From NCBI GenBank assembly GCA_040904945.1, contig JBBDSM010000069.1, positions 1 to 41,832 of the forward strand: 41,832 nucleotides of DNA. The letters run 5' to 3'. The stretch comes from JAWLHJ01 sp040904945 (lineage in GTDB: Bacteria; Gemmatimonadota; Gemmatimonadetes; Longimicrobiales; Gaopeijiaceae). The notes beneath the pieces were generated by a model. It made no database searches and was not told the origin of the DNA. It saw nothing but the letters and a program-made list of their open reading frames with translations. Shown in pieces: positions 7,393 through 17,829 of this stretch. Made by a program: the position numbers and the translations under genes. The number at the start of each line of letters is the position of its first letter. Positions within the stretch are counted from its first letter, which is position 1.

Positions 7393-9045
7393 TCATTGAG
7401 GTGCGAGCGCCCGCTCCACCGCGGGATCCGGATGAACGAAAAGCGTGCTCACGCGGTCCGGCACGACGGCGCCCCGCGCCGCGCCGCGCGGCTTGCGGAC
7501 GTACTTCCGAAAGGTCCAGTCGACCGGGACGCTCCCCGAGGTGCGGGCCTTGGAGTGGAGCGCCGCCAGCGTGGCCGCCTCGGCAAGGTCGCGTGACGGT
7601 GGATTGCCCGGTCCGTTCCAGCGTAGGATGACGTGCGCCCCGGCTGTGTGGCGAGCGTGCAGCCAGACGTCACCGGGCGACGAATGGTGAAAGGTGAGAT
7701 CGTCGTTGTGGCGCGCGCCGCGCCCGACCCGGATCTCGAGCCCTCCCGAGCTCGTGAAGGTCCGGTAGGGTACGGTGACCTGTTCTTCGTCTCCGCCCGA
7801 CGGCGGCCCCGACGAGGACGGGATCGCCGCCAGCAATTCCTCGGGCGTCGCCTCTCCGGTCCGGGCACGCCTCAGGACGTCCTCGAGCGCGTCCGTCTCC
7901 CGCCCCGCCTTCTCGATCAATCCCGGTAGCCGTTCGCGAGCCCGCTCGATGCGCGTGGCGCGGTCGTAGTAGCGCGCGGCGTTCTGGTGGGGCTCGAGCT
8001 CCGGGTCGAGCTCCACGCGCACCTCGGCTCCCTCGAAGTCCACGAGGACGACCTCGACCTTGCCACGGGCGACGTCGCCGTACCGCGCCAGGATCAGATC
8101 GCCGGTAGCCCGCAGGGCGTCCTCGTCGCCCAGGCCGTCGAGCTCGCGGGCGAGCTGTCCGGCGCGCCTCCTCGCTCGCTCGGCTGCCTGCTCGAGGCGA
8201 CGGATCAGGTCCGGATCGACCAGGGAGGGCGCCGCATCGGAGTCGCCGGACCCGTCGAGACCGGCCGCCTCGAAGCCGTCGAGGAGGGTGGAAACCGGAC
8301 GGGCCGGGATTCCGGGTACAGGAAACGGATACGGCTGACCGCCGTCGGCGTCCAACAGGACGGGCCCCTCGGGCGCATTCCCCCGAACCCAGTCGCGCCA
8401 CCGCTCGTGCCCGCGCACAAGCCGCTCCCGCTCCGTAAGGCCGTCCAGGTCCCGGCCCAAGAGCGCGGGTGCGTTCAGGGGGGACGTCCAGGCCACATTA
8501 CGCACGAGCGTGCGGGGCCGGACGGGTTGGTCGCCCTCTTTCACCAACGCGAGCCAATCGTCGATCCCGAGCTTCCCGTCGACGCCGGCCCGGGGCTGTT
8601 TGTCGGGGGGTGCGTAGATCGCTCCCACCCGGTGGCCCCGTCCGGTATCTCGCGACCACAGAACGTGTCGCACGGTGCGGGAGGCGGCCTCGACGACGAT
8701 GGCGTTCCACTGGTTGCCGAGCAGCTCCACGATCAGGTCCCTGGGCGGCCCGCTCCGCTTCGGGAGCAGCTCGATGCGGATCAGCCGCTCGTCGGGCGGG
8801 GCGACCACGCGACGGACGCGAGCCGCGTGTCTGAGGTCGTTGGGGCCCGGGGGGGTCGCGTCGCGCACCAGGAGTTGTCCACGGCTCGGATGAAGCCGCC
8901 AGATGAGCGTCCGGTCGCGGAAGAGCAGGAACAGGTCCCGCTCGGCGCCGTCCAGCCTGAAGGCGCGCAACTCGACGCCCGAAAGCTCGCGCTCGAGCTC
9001 CCGCGCCGTCTCTCTCACCAGAAGGGCGTCCCATCGGATCGACAT
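7393..9045 (-). CDS. rqcH: RqcH/NFACT-family ribosome quality control protein, divergent
   Basis: The 550 residues follow the NFACT layout: NFACT-N (1-~230), a helical coiled-coil region (~275-400, rich in Arg/Glu) and NFACT-R at 435-545 (GLEIRVGRGARHNDDLTF, GDVWLHARHTAGAHVIL, KYVRKPRGAARGAV). RqcH binds stalled 60S/50S-tRNA complexes and adds C-terminal alanine tails as a degradation mark; older annotation is fibronectin-binding protein. The N-terminal domain is divergent: the Asp97-Arg98 pair of the Bacillus protein aligns with Glu86-Arg87 (PPDERLIRIEL), and the EIMGR segment aligns with ELLGN (107-111). Tailing activity is therefore uncertain. The ATG at 9045 is divergent from yqeK. Confidence 0.82.
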   Translation of the reverse strand: MSIRWDALLVRETARELERELSGVELRAFRLDGAERDLFLLFRDRTLIWRLHPSRGQLLVRDATPPGPNDLRHAARVRRVVAPPDERLIRIELLPKRSGPPRDLIVELLGNQWNAIVVEAASRTVRHVLWSRDTGRGHRVGAIYAPPDKQPRAGVDGKLGIDDWLALVKEGDQPVRPRTLVRNVAWTSPLNAPALLGRDLDGLTERERLVRGHERWRDWVRGNAPEGPVLLDADGGQPYPFPVPGIPARPVSTLLDGFEAAGLDGSGDSDAAPSLVDPDLIRRLEQAAERARRRAGQLARELDGLGDEDALRATGDLILARYGDVARGKVEVVLVDFEGAEVRVELDPELEPHQNAARYYDRATRIERARERLPGLIEKAGRETDALEDVLRRARTGEATPEELLAAIPSSSGPPSGGDEEQVTVPYRTFTSSGGLEIRVGRGARHNDDLTFHHSSPGDVWLHARHTAGAHVILRWNGPGNPPSRDLAEAATLAALHSKARTSGSVPVDWTFRKYVRKPRGAARGAVVPDRVSTLFVHPDPAVERALAPQ

Positions 9046-9137
9046 GACCGCTTGGTAACCCGCGCCCGGGGGTAGGGTGCCGAAGCGCCTCGCAACCCGC
9101 GCTGCCGGACGGACCGGGCGAAGGGGCTACCCATCGC

Positions 9138-9168
9138 CCCGACCCCGGACCCATCTTAGCGGGTCGGG
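9138..9168. promoter_or_regulatory. 8-bp perfect inverted repeat upstream of the yqeK-like gene
   Basis: CCCGACCC (9138-9145) is an exact inverted copy of GGGTCGGG (9161-9168), with 15 nt between. It lies in the 152-nt divergent gap between rqcH and the yqeK-like gene, 30 nt upstream of the latter's ATG. It could be an operator or a 5' leader hairpin. The rest of the gap (9046-9137) shows only a 9-nt direct repeat, AACCCGCGC, at 9057 and 9094. Confidence 0.35.
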
Positions 9169-9197
9169 AGTGCATCGATCACGGGGAGAGCGAGGGG

Positions 9198-9791
9198 ATG
9201 GTCCTACACGAGCGGGTGGCGGCGGCGGCCGAAGGTGTGCTCCCCGAGTGGGCGTGCGTCGGCTCGAAGCGCCTCGCTCACATCGAGCGCGTGGCCGCTC
9301 TCATGGATTCGTGGGGGAGCGCCTTGCGGCTCGATGACCACGACCGGGCCCGCTGGCGCGCCGCCGCCTATCTGCATGACGCCCTCCGGGAGGCCGACCC
9401 CGAAGAGCTCCGGGCGGCGCTGCCGAAACCATATGCCGTGCTGCCGGGGCCGGTCCTGCACGGTCCTGCAGCGGCCGAGCGCCTCCGCGCCGAGGGTGTC
9501 GGCGACGAGCCTCTGCTTCGATCGGTCGCCTACCACACCGTCGGGCACCCCGACCTCGACCGAATGGGACGCGCCCTCTACGCGGCCGATTTCCTGGAGC
9601 CCGGGCGACCGTTCCTGACCGAGTGGCGGGCGGAGCTCCGCGCGCGCATGCCGGAGGACATCGACGAGGTGACGCGCGAGATTCTGGGCTCGCGCATCCG
9701 GCACCTCGTCGACTGCGGGGTGCGACTCCTCGATCCGACCGTAGCGTTCTGGAACACCGTGCTCGACGAGCGGACGGCCGGCGTCGCATGA
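9198..9791 (+). CDS. YqeK-like HD-domain hydrolase
   Basis: The 197-residue protein carries an HD-superfamily core in YqeK order: KRLAHIERV (first His), AAYLHDALRE (HD pair), VLHGPAAAE, then AYHTVGHPDLDRMGRALYAADFLEPGR near residues 112-138. YqeK enzymes hydrolyse diadenosine tetraphosphate (Ap4A) symmetrically to ADP; that activity is known for Gram-positive members and inferred here. GGGGAGAG and GAGGGG immediately upstream support the ATG at 9198. The stop overlaps the next gene as ATGA. In many genomes yqeK is followed by rsfS, which is absent here. Confidence 0.85.
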   Translation: MVLHERVAAAAEGVLPEWACVGSKRLAHIERVAALMDSWGSALRLDDHDRARWRAAAYLHDALREADPEELRAALPKPYAVLPGPVLHGPAAAERLRAEGVGDEPLLRSVAYHTVGHPDLDRMGRALYAADFLEPGRPFLTEWRAELRARMPEDIDEVTREILGSRIRHLVDCGVRLLDPTVAFWNTVLDERTAGVA

Positions 9792-10264
9792 CCCGTCGAC
9801 GTGGACGGCGCCCGGCGGCTCGTGGACGGGGCACCCGGGTCGGGCTCGCGTGGGCGCTCGGCGTCGCTGTCGGCGTGGTCGGCATGGCCTACTTCGCGAT
9901 CAACACGGCGTCCAGTGATCCGGCCGGCGAGCCCCGGACGCTGCCGGCGCCCGGCGAGCGTGTCAGGGTCGAGATCCTCAACGGCGGCGGCGTTCCGGGA
10001 GCGGCCCGCCAGGCCACCGAGCTCGCGCGGGCCGCCGGTTACGACGTCGTGTACTTCGGGAACGCGGCCGCGTTCGATCACGAGACCTCGGAAGTCGTGG
10101 AGCGAGTGCGTCGCTCGGACTTCGCGGAGGGCGTTGCGGCGGTCCTCGGAATCGATATCGTCCGGAGCGATCCGGACCCGGACCGCTACGTGGACCTATC
10201 GGTCATCCTCGGACGTGACTGGCGACCGCCGGCCGCGGACGGTCCGCTGCCCGAGCAGCCCTGA
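9788..10264 (+). CDS. LytR_C-domain membrane-anchored protein
   Basis: This 158-residue protein starts with an Arg-rich cytoplasmic tail (residues 1-17), then one transmembrane helix (~18-38, VGLAWALGVAVGVVGMAYFA) that should anchor it with the rest outside the membrane. Residues ~58-145 form a LytR_C domain: ERVRVEILNGGGVPGAARQ, then AGYDVVYFGNA and a final YVDLSVILGRDW strand. This domain is often attached to LCP cell-wall ligases, but no LCP catalytic domain is present, so it is a stand-alone form of unknown role. It is coupled to the yqeK-like gene by an ATGA overlap, an arrangement common in several phyla. Confidence 0.8.
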   Translation: MTRRRGRRPAARGRGTRVGLAWALGVAVGVVGMAYFAINTASSDPAGEPRTLPAPGERVRVEILNGGGVPGAARQATELARAAGYDVVYFGNAAAFDHETSEVVERVRRSDFAEGVAAVLGIDIVRSDPDPDRYVDLSVILGRDWRPPAADGPLPEQP

Positions 10265-10325
10265 GCCCGCGAGCGTGCCTCAGCGCGCTCCTTCAAGCAT
10301 CCCAGAGCAAAGCAGAACCCAGACG

Positions 10326-11096
10326 ATGGCGAAATCCCCGACCAGCAAAGGGCGAGGCCACTCCGACAAGGCTGGTACCCGCAAGTCGCGACGCCGCGGC
10401 GGCAAGGAGGAACCGCCCGGGCGCGGTTCCGCGGTCGAGTGGCTCAAGTCGCTCGGGGTCGCGCTCCTCCTCTTCTTCGTCCTCCGTACGTTCATCGTGC
10501 AGACCTTCGTCATCACGTCGGGGTCCATGGAGGATACGCTGCTCGTGGGCGACATGCTCCTGGTCAACCGCGCCGCCATGGGATCGCGCGTCCCGCTGCT
10601 CGGCCTCCGGATTCCGGGCTATTCGGAGCCTGCTCGAGGGGACGTTCTGGTCTTCGATCCGCCCCACGAAGAGACGCTGATGCTCATCAAGCGCCTCATC
10701 GGGCTTCCGGGTGACACGCTCGAGATGCGCGACCGGGTGCTCTTCGTGAATGGCGAGCAACTCGAGGAGCCGTACGTTCGGCACGACCCGGTGGAAGACG
10801 AGCGTCACCCGTGGATGTCCTGGCAGCGGGACCATCTGCCGGTCGGCTTGGATCCGGCGACGTACGGGCCGACGCGCGACAACTGGGGGCCCATCGTCAT
10901 ACCCGAGGACCGCTACTTCATGCTGGGCGACAACCGCGAGAGGAGCCTCGATTCACGCTACTGGGGGCTGCTGGAGCGGTGGCGCCTCGAGGGCCGCGCG
11001 GTGTTCACCTACTATTCGTACAATCGCGACTCGTACCGGCCGTTCCCCGCGCTGCGCGAGGTTCGCTGGAACCGGATCGGGCGACCGATCGATTAG
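10326..11096 (+). CDS. lepB: Signal peptidase I
   Basis: LepB cleaves signal peptides from secreted proteins on the outer face of the inner membrane. The 256-residue sequence has a basic N-terminal tail (Lys/Arg-rich, 1-38), one transmembrane segment (~42-60, LGVALLLFFVLRTFIVQTF), the catalytic Ser67 in TSGSMEDTL, the catalytic Lys122 in LIKRLIGLPGD, and the GDNRERSLDSRYWG box. The open frame extends upstream without family similarity, so the ATG at 10326 is chosen. It follows the LytR_C gene by 61 nt and overlaps rlmN tail-to-tail by 4 nt. The exported proteins of the right half of the window are obvious substrates. Confidence 0.95.
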   Translation: MAKSPTSKGRGHSDKAGTRKSRRRGGKEEPPGRGSAVEWLKSLGVALLLFFVLRTFIVQTFVITSGSMEDTLLVGDMLLVNRAAMGSRVPLLGLRIPGYSEPARGDVLVFDPPHEETLMLIKRLIGLPGDTLEMRDRVLFVNGEQLEEPYVRHDPVEDERHPWMSWQRDHLPVGLDPATYGPTRDNWGPIVIPEDRYFMLGDNRERSLDSRYWGLLERWRLEGRAVFTYYSYNRDSYRPFPALREVRWNRIGRPID

Positions 11097-12190
11097 CCGC
11101 CTTCCGCTTCCGGGCCCTTCGCGCCTTCGATCTGCGTGAGGACGTGCCCGCGGAGCTGCCCGCAGGCGGCGTCGATGTCACGACCCCGGGTCTCCCGCAC
11201 TGCCGCCGAGACGCCGCGCGCCTCCAGGATATCCGCGAACTGGCGGATCCGCGCCATGGGCGAAGGCTTCCAGTCCTGATAGGGGATCGGGTTGAAGGGG
11301 ATCAGGTTCACGAAGGCCCCGCCGGCCTCTCCTGCGAGGTCGGCGAGCTTGGGCGCCAGCTCGAGGTCGTCGTTGATCCCATCGATCATCGTGTACTCGA
11401 AGGTGATGCGCCGCCCGCCACGCGCGTCGAAGGCCCGGAGGGCTTCCATGAGCTCGGGTAGCGGATGGCGCTTCTCGAGGGGGATCAGCTCCCGACGCAA
11501 CCCGGTCTCGGGGGCATGCAGCGACACGGCCAGCCCGAACTGCTCGGGCCGATCGGCCAACTCGAGGATCCCGGGAACCACGCCCACGGTGGAGACCGTG
11601 ATCCGGCGGGCGCCGACGTCGTAGCCGTGGTTCAGGATCGTCAGCGCCGGATGCAGCGCCTTCCGGTTCGACAGGGGCTCGCCCATGCCCATGAAGACGA
11701 TGTTCGTGATGGGGCCGCGGCCGTCCTCCTCGGCCCAGCGGCGCGATGCCCGGTACTGCGACACGATCTCGCCGGGTGTGAGCTGCCGGGCGAAGCCGCC
11801 CCACCCGGTCGCGCAGAACGTGCAGCCCATGGCGCATCCGGCCTGCGACGATATGCAGAGCGTCAGGCGCGTCTCGGTCGGGATCAGCACGGACTCCACC
11901 AGCTCGCCGTCGGCCAGGCGCCACAGGTGCTTGACCGTACCGTCCGAGCTCACGGCCACCTTGGCCGTCTCGGGCTCGGCCAGGGCGAAGCGCTCGGCCA
12001 TCGCGGCCCGCTCGTCGGCGGGAAGATCGGTCATCTCCTCGAGGTCGGCGGCGAGCCCCTCCCAGACCCATCGCTCCACCTGACCGACCCGGTATGCGGG
12101 CTGGCCCCGCTCGGAGAAGTACGCGGAGAGCTCGTCCCGGAGCTGGTCCGGAGTGAGCGACAACAGGTCGATCGTTTCTGTGACGGTCAT
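11093..12190 (-). CDS. rlmN: 23S rRNA (adenine2503-C2)-methyltransferase, radical SAM
   Basis: RlmN methylates A2503 of 23S rRNA (and A37 of some tRNAs) by a radical-SAM, ping-pong mechanism. The radical SAM cluster motif is CAMGCTFC, within SSQAGCAMGCTFCATG. The catalytic C-terminal Cys is in DIDAACGQLRG. Other signatures are NIVFMGMGEPL, RITVSTVGVVPGI, VSLHAP and NLIPFNPI. The ATG at 12190 gives 365 residues, the usual length; the frame is open further upstream but that part has no family match. It is divergent from the vanZ-like gene across 64 nt. Confidence 0.96.
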   Translation of the reverse strand: MTVTETIDLLSLTPDQLRDELSAYFSERGQPAYRVGQVERWVWEGLAADLEEMTDLPADERAAMAERFALAEPETAKVAVSSDGTVKHLWRLADGELVESVLIPTETRLTLCISSQAGCAMGCTFCATGWGGFARQLTPGEIVSQYRASRRWAEEDGRGPITNIVFMGMGEPLSNRKALHPALTILNHGYDVGARRITVSTVGVVPGILELADRPEQFGLAVSLHAPETGLRRELIPLEKRHPLPELMEALRAFDARGGRRITFEYTMIDGINDDLELAPKLADLAGEAGGAFVNLIPFNPIPYQDWKPSPMARIRQFADILEARGVSAAVRETRGRDIDAACGQLRGHVLTQIEGAKGPEAEGG

Positions 12191-12200
12191 GGGACGTTTC

Positions 12201-12229
12201 TTGAATGGCCTCGTGGGGCCGTGTAACTT
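12201..12229 (+). promoter_or_regulatory. candidate sigma-70 promoter for the vanZ-aspS operon
   Basis: TTGAAT (12201-12206) and TAACTT (12224-12229) are separated by exactly 17 nt. The predicted transcription start is about 18 nt before the GTG at 12255. Spacing is ideal and the hexamers are fair. It would drive the long vanZ-like, aspS, phoH series of genes. Confidence 0.45.
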
Positions 12230-12254
12230 AGCCGTCCGAGCAGAACCTCTGTAG

Positions 12255-12686
12255 GTGACCGGGCGCGGCCGGTACGCCGCGTCCCTTGGAAACCCCCGTT
12301 TGGCCAATCAACTTCGGATGTGGGGACCCGCCGCCGTGTGGGCGGCGGTCCTCTTTTTATTGAGCTCGTGGCCGAATCCCGCCGGCCCGTCTTGGCTCCA
12401 TGTGAGCGACAAGGTCGTACACTTCGTGCTGTTCGCCGTTCTGGGCGCGGCGCTCGGCCTCGGACGGCAGTGGAGTGGCGGCGCCGTTCGGCATTGGCTG
12501 GCCACCGGGGTGGGCATGCTCTACGGGGCCATGGACGAGTGGCATCAGGCACTGGTCCCGAACCGCGTGCCGTCGCTGGGCGACTGGTACGCCGACGTCG
12601 GCGGCGTCCTGCTCGGATATGTCGTGGTCACGTTACTCGCCAAGCGCGTCGGACCTCCGTCCGGCGCCCTCTCACAGGCAGATTAG
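12255..12686 (+). CDS. VanZ-like membrane protein
   Basis: This small (up to 143 residues) polytopic protein has about four hydrophobic segments, starting with WGPAAVWAAVLFLLSSWP. Family signatures are SDKVVHFVLFAVLGAALG, GAMDEWHQALVPNRVPSLGDWYADVGG and a final LLGYVVVTLLA helix; the conserved H, DEWHQ, R and D positions match VanZ. VanZ of enterococci confers low-level teicoplanin resistance, but most chromosomal members have no known role. The start is unsure: GTG at 12255, TTG at 12300 or ATG at 12318 are possible, the last starting right at the first helix. The stop abuts the aspS ATG with no spacer. Confidence 0.8.
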   Translation: MTGRGRYAASLGNPRLANQLRMWGPAAVWAAVLFLLSSWPNPAGPSWLHVSDKVVHFVLFAVLGAALGLGRQWSGGAVRHWLATGVGMLYGAMDEWHQALVPNRVPSLGDWYADVGGVLLGYVVVTLLAKRVGPPSGALSQAD

Positions 12687-14486
<1,800 letters not shown>

Positions 14487-14503
14487 CGACCCCGGGAGAT
14501 GGG

Positions 14504-15487
14504 GTGAGCAATACTGAAACCGTGATCGAGCACCGGCTCGACGCCGAGGGCGTCGACCCGCTCATGCTGGCCGGAGTGAACGACCGCAATCTCCAGGAGA
14601 TCGTGCGGCTGTTCGGCGTGCGGACCATTCTGCGCGGGGACCACGTCATTTTGTCGGGAGGGTTGAGCGCCGTCGAGCGCTCCGTGCCGGTGCTCCAGCA
14701 CATGATCGAGCTCGCCCGACTGCGCGCGCCCTTCGACGTGTCGGACATCGCGCGCTTCGCCGACGGGATCGACGCGCTCGGAGCCGACGGGGTCATCCGG
14801 CCCGACGATGACCTGCGCATCGCCCTCCCGGGGTCGCGGCGTGTGATCGTGCCGAAGTCGGACGGCCAGCGCACGTATATCCGGTCCATCGTCGAGCACG
14901 ACATCGTGATCGGAATCGGTCCGGCCGGCACCGGAAAGACCTACCTCGCCGTCGCGTGTGCCGTCGACGCGCTGTATAAGAAGCGCGTGCGACGGATCAT
15001 TCTGGCCCGCCCGGCCGTCGAGGCCGGAGAGAACCTCGGCTTCCTCCCCGGTGATCTCCAGGAGAAGGTCGACCCGTATCTGCGCCCGCTCTACGACGCC
15101 CTCGAGGACATGATGCCCCACGAGCGCGTTCGGCGTGCGCTCGAGGATTCGACGATCGAGATCGCTCCCTTGGCGTACATGCGGGGCCGCACGCTGTCGG
15201 ACGCCTTCGTCATTCTCGACGAGGCGCAAAACGCGACCCGTGCGCAGATGAAGATGTTCCTGACCCGCCTGGGGCTGAACTCGCGGGTCGTGATCACGGG
15301 CGACAAGACCCAGATCGATCTGCCGAGCCGTGACGACTCCGGCCTGCTCGAGGTCGAAGACATCCTCGGTGACATCGAGGGCATCTCCCTCATCTATCTC
15401 GACTCCAAGGACGTCATCCGACACCGGCTGGTGAAGGACATCATCGAAGCGTACGGGCGTGGAGCCGAGGAGGGGGGCGGCGGGTGA
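14504..15487 (+). CDS. phoH: PhoH-like ATPase
   Basis: This 327-residue protein has an N-terminal KH-like segment (~20-70) and a PhoH ATPase domain: Walker A GPAGTGKT (139-146), RPAVEAGENLGFLPGD, Walker B FVILDEAQNAT, and the GDKTQIDLP motif. PhoH proteins are predicted RNA-associated ATPases or helicases. The start is GTG at 14504, preceded by a purine-rich GGGAGATGGG, 17 nt after aspS. The adjacent PgpH-type and ybeY genes follow with 4-nt overlaps; phoH-pgpH-ybeY is a widely conserved order tied to rRNA maturation and envelope stress. Confidence 0.93.
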   Translation: MSNTETVIEHRLDAEGVDPLMLAGVNDRNLQEIVRLFGVRTILRGDHVILSGGLSAVERSVPVLQHMIELARLRAPFDVSDIARFADGIDALGADGVIRPDDDLRIALPGSRRVIVPKSDGQRTYIRSIVEHDIVIGIGPAGTGKTYLAVACAVDALYKKRVRRIILARPAVEAGENLGFLPGDLQEKVDPYLRPLYDALEDMMPHERVRRALEDSTIEIAPLAYMRGRTLSDAFVILDEAQNATRAQMKMFLTRLGLNSRVVITGDKTQIDLPSRDDSGLLEVEDILGDIEGISLIYLDSKDVIRHRLVKDIIEAYGRGAEEGGGG

Positions 15488-17829
15488 GCACGCGCGGGCA
15501 GGACCCGGAGCGGGAGTCCGTGCTGCACAAGCTGTCGGGCGACCCCGGAGTCACACTGGGCGCGCGTTCGCGTCACCATGGATTCCGCTTGCTTTTGCTC
15601 GCGGGGTTGGCGGCGTTCGTGGCCCTCGCGTTCCCGCCCGCGAGCTCCATGGAGGTGGAGCGTTACACGGAGGCCATGGTGGCCACCGAGGACGTGATCG
15701 CCGAGATCCCCTTCGACGTGCCCAAGAACGCGACCGAGCTGGAACGGGACCGGCGTTCTGCCATGGAGGCCGTGCCGCCCACCTTCGACTTCCGTCCAGA
15801 AGTCGCGGATTCAGTCGCCGCGGAGATCGCTCGCTTCTTCGATGCCCTGGACACCGCCGCTTCTGCCGCAGACACGGCGGCGGTGCGCGAGGTGCTTCGT
15901 GAAAGCCAGATCACGCCGACGCCCGCCCAGCTCCGATATCTCCTCGATCCCGTCTCACGCGAGGCGTTCCGGACCGCGGCGATCCGGGCGGCCGGCGAGA
16001 TCCTGCCGCAGGGGGTGGCCGATGCCGCCCGCATGATCGACCTCACGGCGGGATCCGTGACGTTGCGACGTGGCGACGACGAGGAGACGGCGGAAGCGGC
16101 GTCGATCCTGACGTCGCGAGACTTCTTCTCGCGCTCCGTGGCGTTCTTGCCGGACGACTTCCCCCCGGACGCGCGCGACCTTTTCCGGCTGATCCTCATT
16201 CATCACGTCGACTTCACGCTCGATGTGAACGTCGCGGCGACCGAGAGCGACCGGGCCCAGGCCGCCGCCAGCGTGCCCACGACCAAGGCGCAGGTGCTGC
16301 AGGGCCAGGCGATCGTGCGGCAGGCGGACCCCATCGGCCCCGAGGCGCTTGAGCGGCTCGAGGCCTACGAGGAGGAGCTCCGGGCGACGGGGCTCCTCGA
16401 GCGCGAAGGGGCGGCGCTGAGCGCCGTTTTCGGATCGTGGCTCCTCAATACCGTTCTACTGTCGATCTTCGGGTTGCTCCTGCTGTTCAACCGGCCGGAG
16501 GTGTACGCGAACTTTCGCTGGCTGCTTCTGATCGCGCTGCTGGTGGCCACCTACTTCGGCGCGGGCATCGTCATCGATCGAGGTGGTTTGGCGGTGGAAT
16601 GGCTGCCCATCGCTTTCGTCGCGCTCCCGGTGGCGGTGCTCTGGGACACCCGCATGTCGCTTTTCCTCGTCCTCGTGCTCGCGGCGGTAACGGGCACGCT
16701 TGCTCCGTTTTCGGAGTACGGAACCGTGCTCGCGCTGGTCGCCGGAGGCTCGGCGGCCGCCATGAGTGTGCGCGCCGTGCGGCGTCGATCGGAGACCTGG
16801 GTTTCGATCTCCATCATCGCGCTGGCCGCCGGAGTGGTGCTCCTGTCCCACGCGTTCGCGGTCGGCGGCGACGTCACCGACGCGCTGAGGGGCAGCGCGG
16901 TCTTCGCCGGCAACGCGACCGTGTCGGCGCTGCTGGCCATGGGGTTCCTGTGGGTGTTCGAGCTCTTCACGGGCATCACCACCGACCAGACGCTCCTCGA
17001 GTGGGCCGATCCCACCCGCCCCCTCCTGAGGCGTCTCTCGATGGAGGCTCCCGGGACGTACGCCCACACGATCAACGTGGCGAACCTGGCCGAGGCCGCG
17101 GCGTCGGAGATCGGAGCGAACGGGCTCCTCTGCCGGGTCGGCGTACTGTACCACGACGTCGGGAAGATGTTGAAGCCCCACTATTTCGTCGAAAACCAGC
17201 CGGACGCACGGAACCCGCACGACAAGCTCAAGCCGGAGACGTCGGCGACCATCGTGCGCGAGCACGTGACGGAGGGTGTGAGACTCGCCCGCGAGGCCAA
17301 CGTGCCGGACGTCGTGGTCGACTTCATCCTGGAGCACCACGGCACGCAGAAAATCGGCTTCTTCTACGAGAAGGCGCTCGAGGAGACCGATGGGGATCTC
17401 GACCTCGCGCGCTACTCGTATCCGGGACCCAGGCCCCGCACCAGGGAGACCGCGATCGTCATGCTCGCGGACTCCTGCGAGTCGGCGACGCGCGCCATGC
17501 GCGAGCCGACCACCGAGCGGGTGCAGAACCTCATCGAGTCGATCGTGGCTTCCAAGATCGCCGACGGACAGCTCGATGACGCGCCGCTCACCATGGCCGA
17601 GATCGCCCGGTCGAAGGAGCAGTTCGTCAAGATCCTGGGCGGTGTGACCCACCGGCGTATCGAGTATCCGGCCACGAAGCACCTGACCGACGCCGCGCCC
17701 GCGGCGGGCGACACCGCTCCGGCAGCGGACACCGAAGGGCCGACTCCTGGGGAGGATCCCGAGGCCGACCAGCTCGAAGAGGCCGAGGTCGGGTCGGACC
17801 AGGCCGTGCAGCCGCGGGCCCGGGGATGA
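15484..17829 (+). CDS. PgpH-type 7TM-HD phosphohydrolase (probable c-di-AMP phosphodiesterase)
   Basis: This 781-residue membrane protein matches the 7TMR-HD architecture. A first hydrophobic helix (~36-50) is followed by an extracytoplasmic region (~60-300), a run of seven transmembrane helices (~305-500), and a cytoplasmic HD domain (~525-700). The HD pair is His557-Asp558 in LYHDVGKMLKPHYFVENQ; further ligands are in EHVTEG, EHHGTQ and LADSCESATRAM. Listeria PgpH, the type member, degrades c-di-AMP. A Glu/Ala/Pro-rich tail (last ~50 residues) follows the HD domain. The GTG start overlaps the phoH stop (GTGA) and the end overlaps ybeY (ATGA). c-di-AMP as substrate is from family knowledge; no cyclase is in the window. 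Confidence 0.92.
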   Translation: MSTRGQDPERESVLHKLSGDPGVTLGARSRHHGFRLLLLAGLAAFVALAFPPASSMEVERYTEAMVATEDVIAEIPFDVPKNATELERDRRSAMEAVPPTFDFRPEVADSVAAEIARFFDALDTAASAADTAAVREVLRESQITPTPAQLRYLLDPVSREAFRTAAIRAAGEILPQGVADAARMIDLTAGSVTLRRGDDEETAEAASILTSRDFFSRSVAFLPDDFPPDARDLFRLILIHHVDFTLDVNVAATESDRAQAAASVPTTKAQVLQGQAIVRQADPIGPEALERLEAYEEELRATGLLEREGAALSAVFGSWLLNTVLLSIFGLLLLFNRPEVYANFRWLLLIALLVATYFGAGIVIDRGGLAVEWLPIAFVALPVAVLWDTRMSLFLVLVLAAVTGTLAPFSEYGTVLALVAGGSAAAMSVRAVRRRSETWVSISIIALAAGVVLLSHAFAVGGDVTDALRGSAVFAGNATVSALLAMGFLWVFELFTGITTDQTLLEWADPTRPLLRRLSMEAPGTYAHTINVANLAEAAASEIGANGLLCRVGVLYHDVGKMLKPHYFVENQPDARNPHDKLKPETSATIVREHVTEGVRLAREANVPDVVVDFILEHHGTQKIGFFYEKALEETDGDLDLARYSYPGPRPRTRETAIVMLADSCESATRAMREPTTERVQNLIESIVASKIADGQLDDAPLTMAEIARSKEQFVKILGGVTHRRIEYPATKHLTDAAPAAGDTAPAADTEGPTPGEDPEADQLEEAEVGSDQAVQPRARG

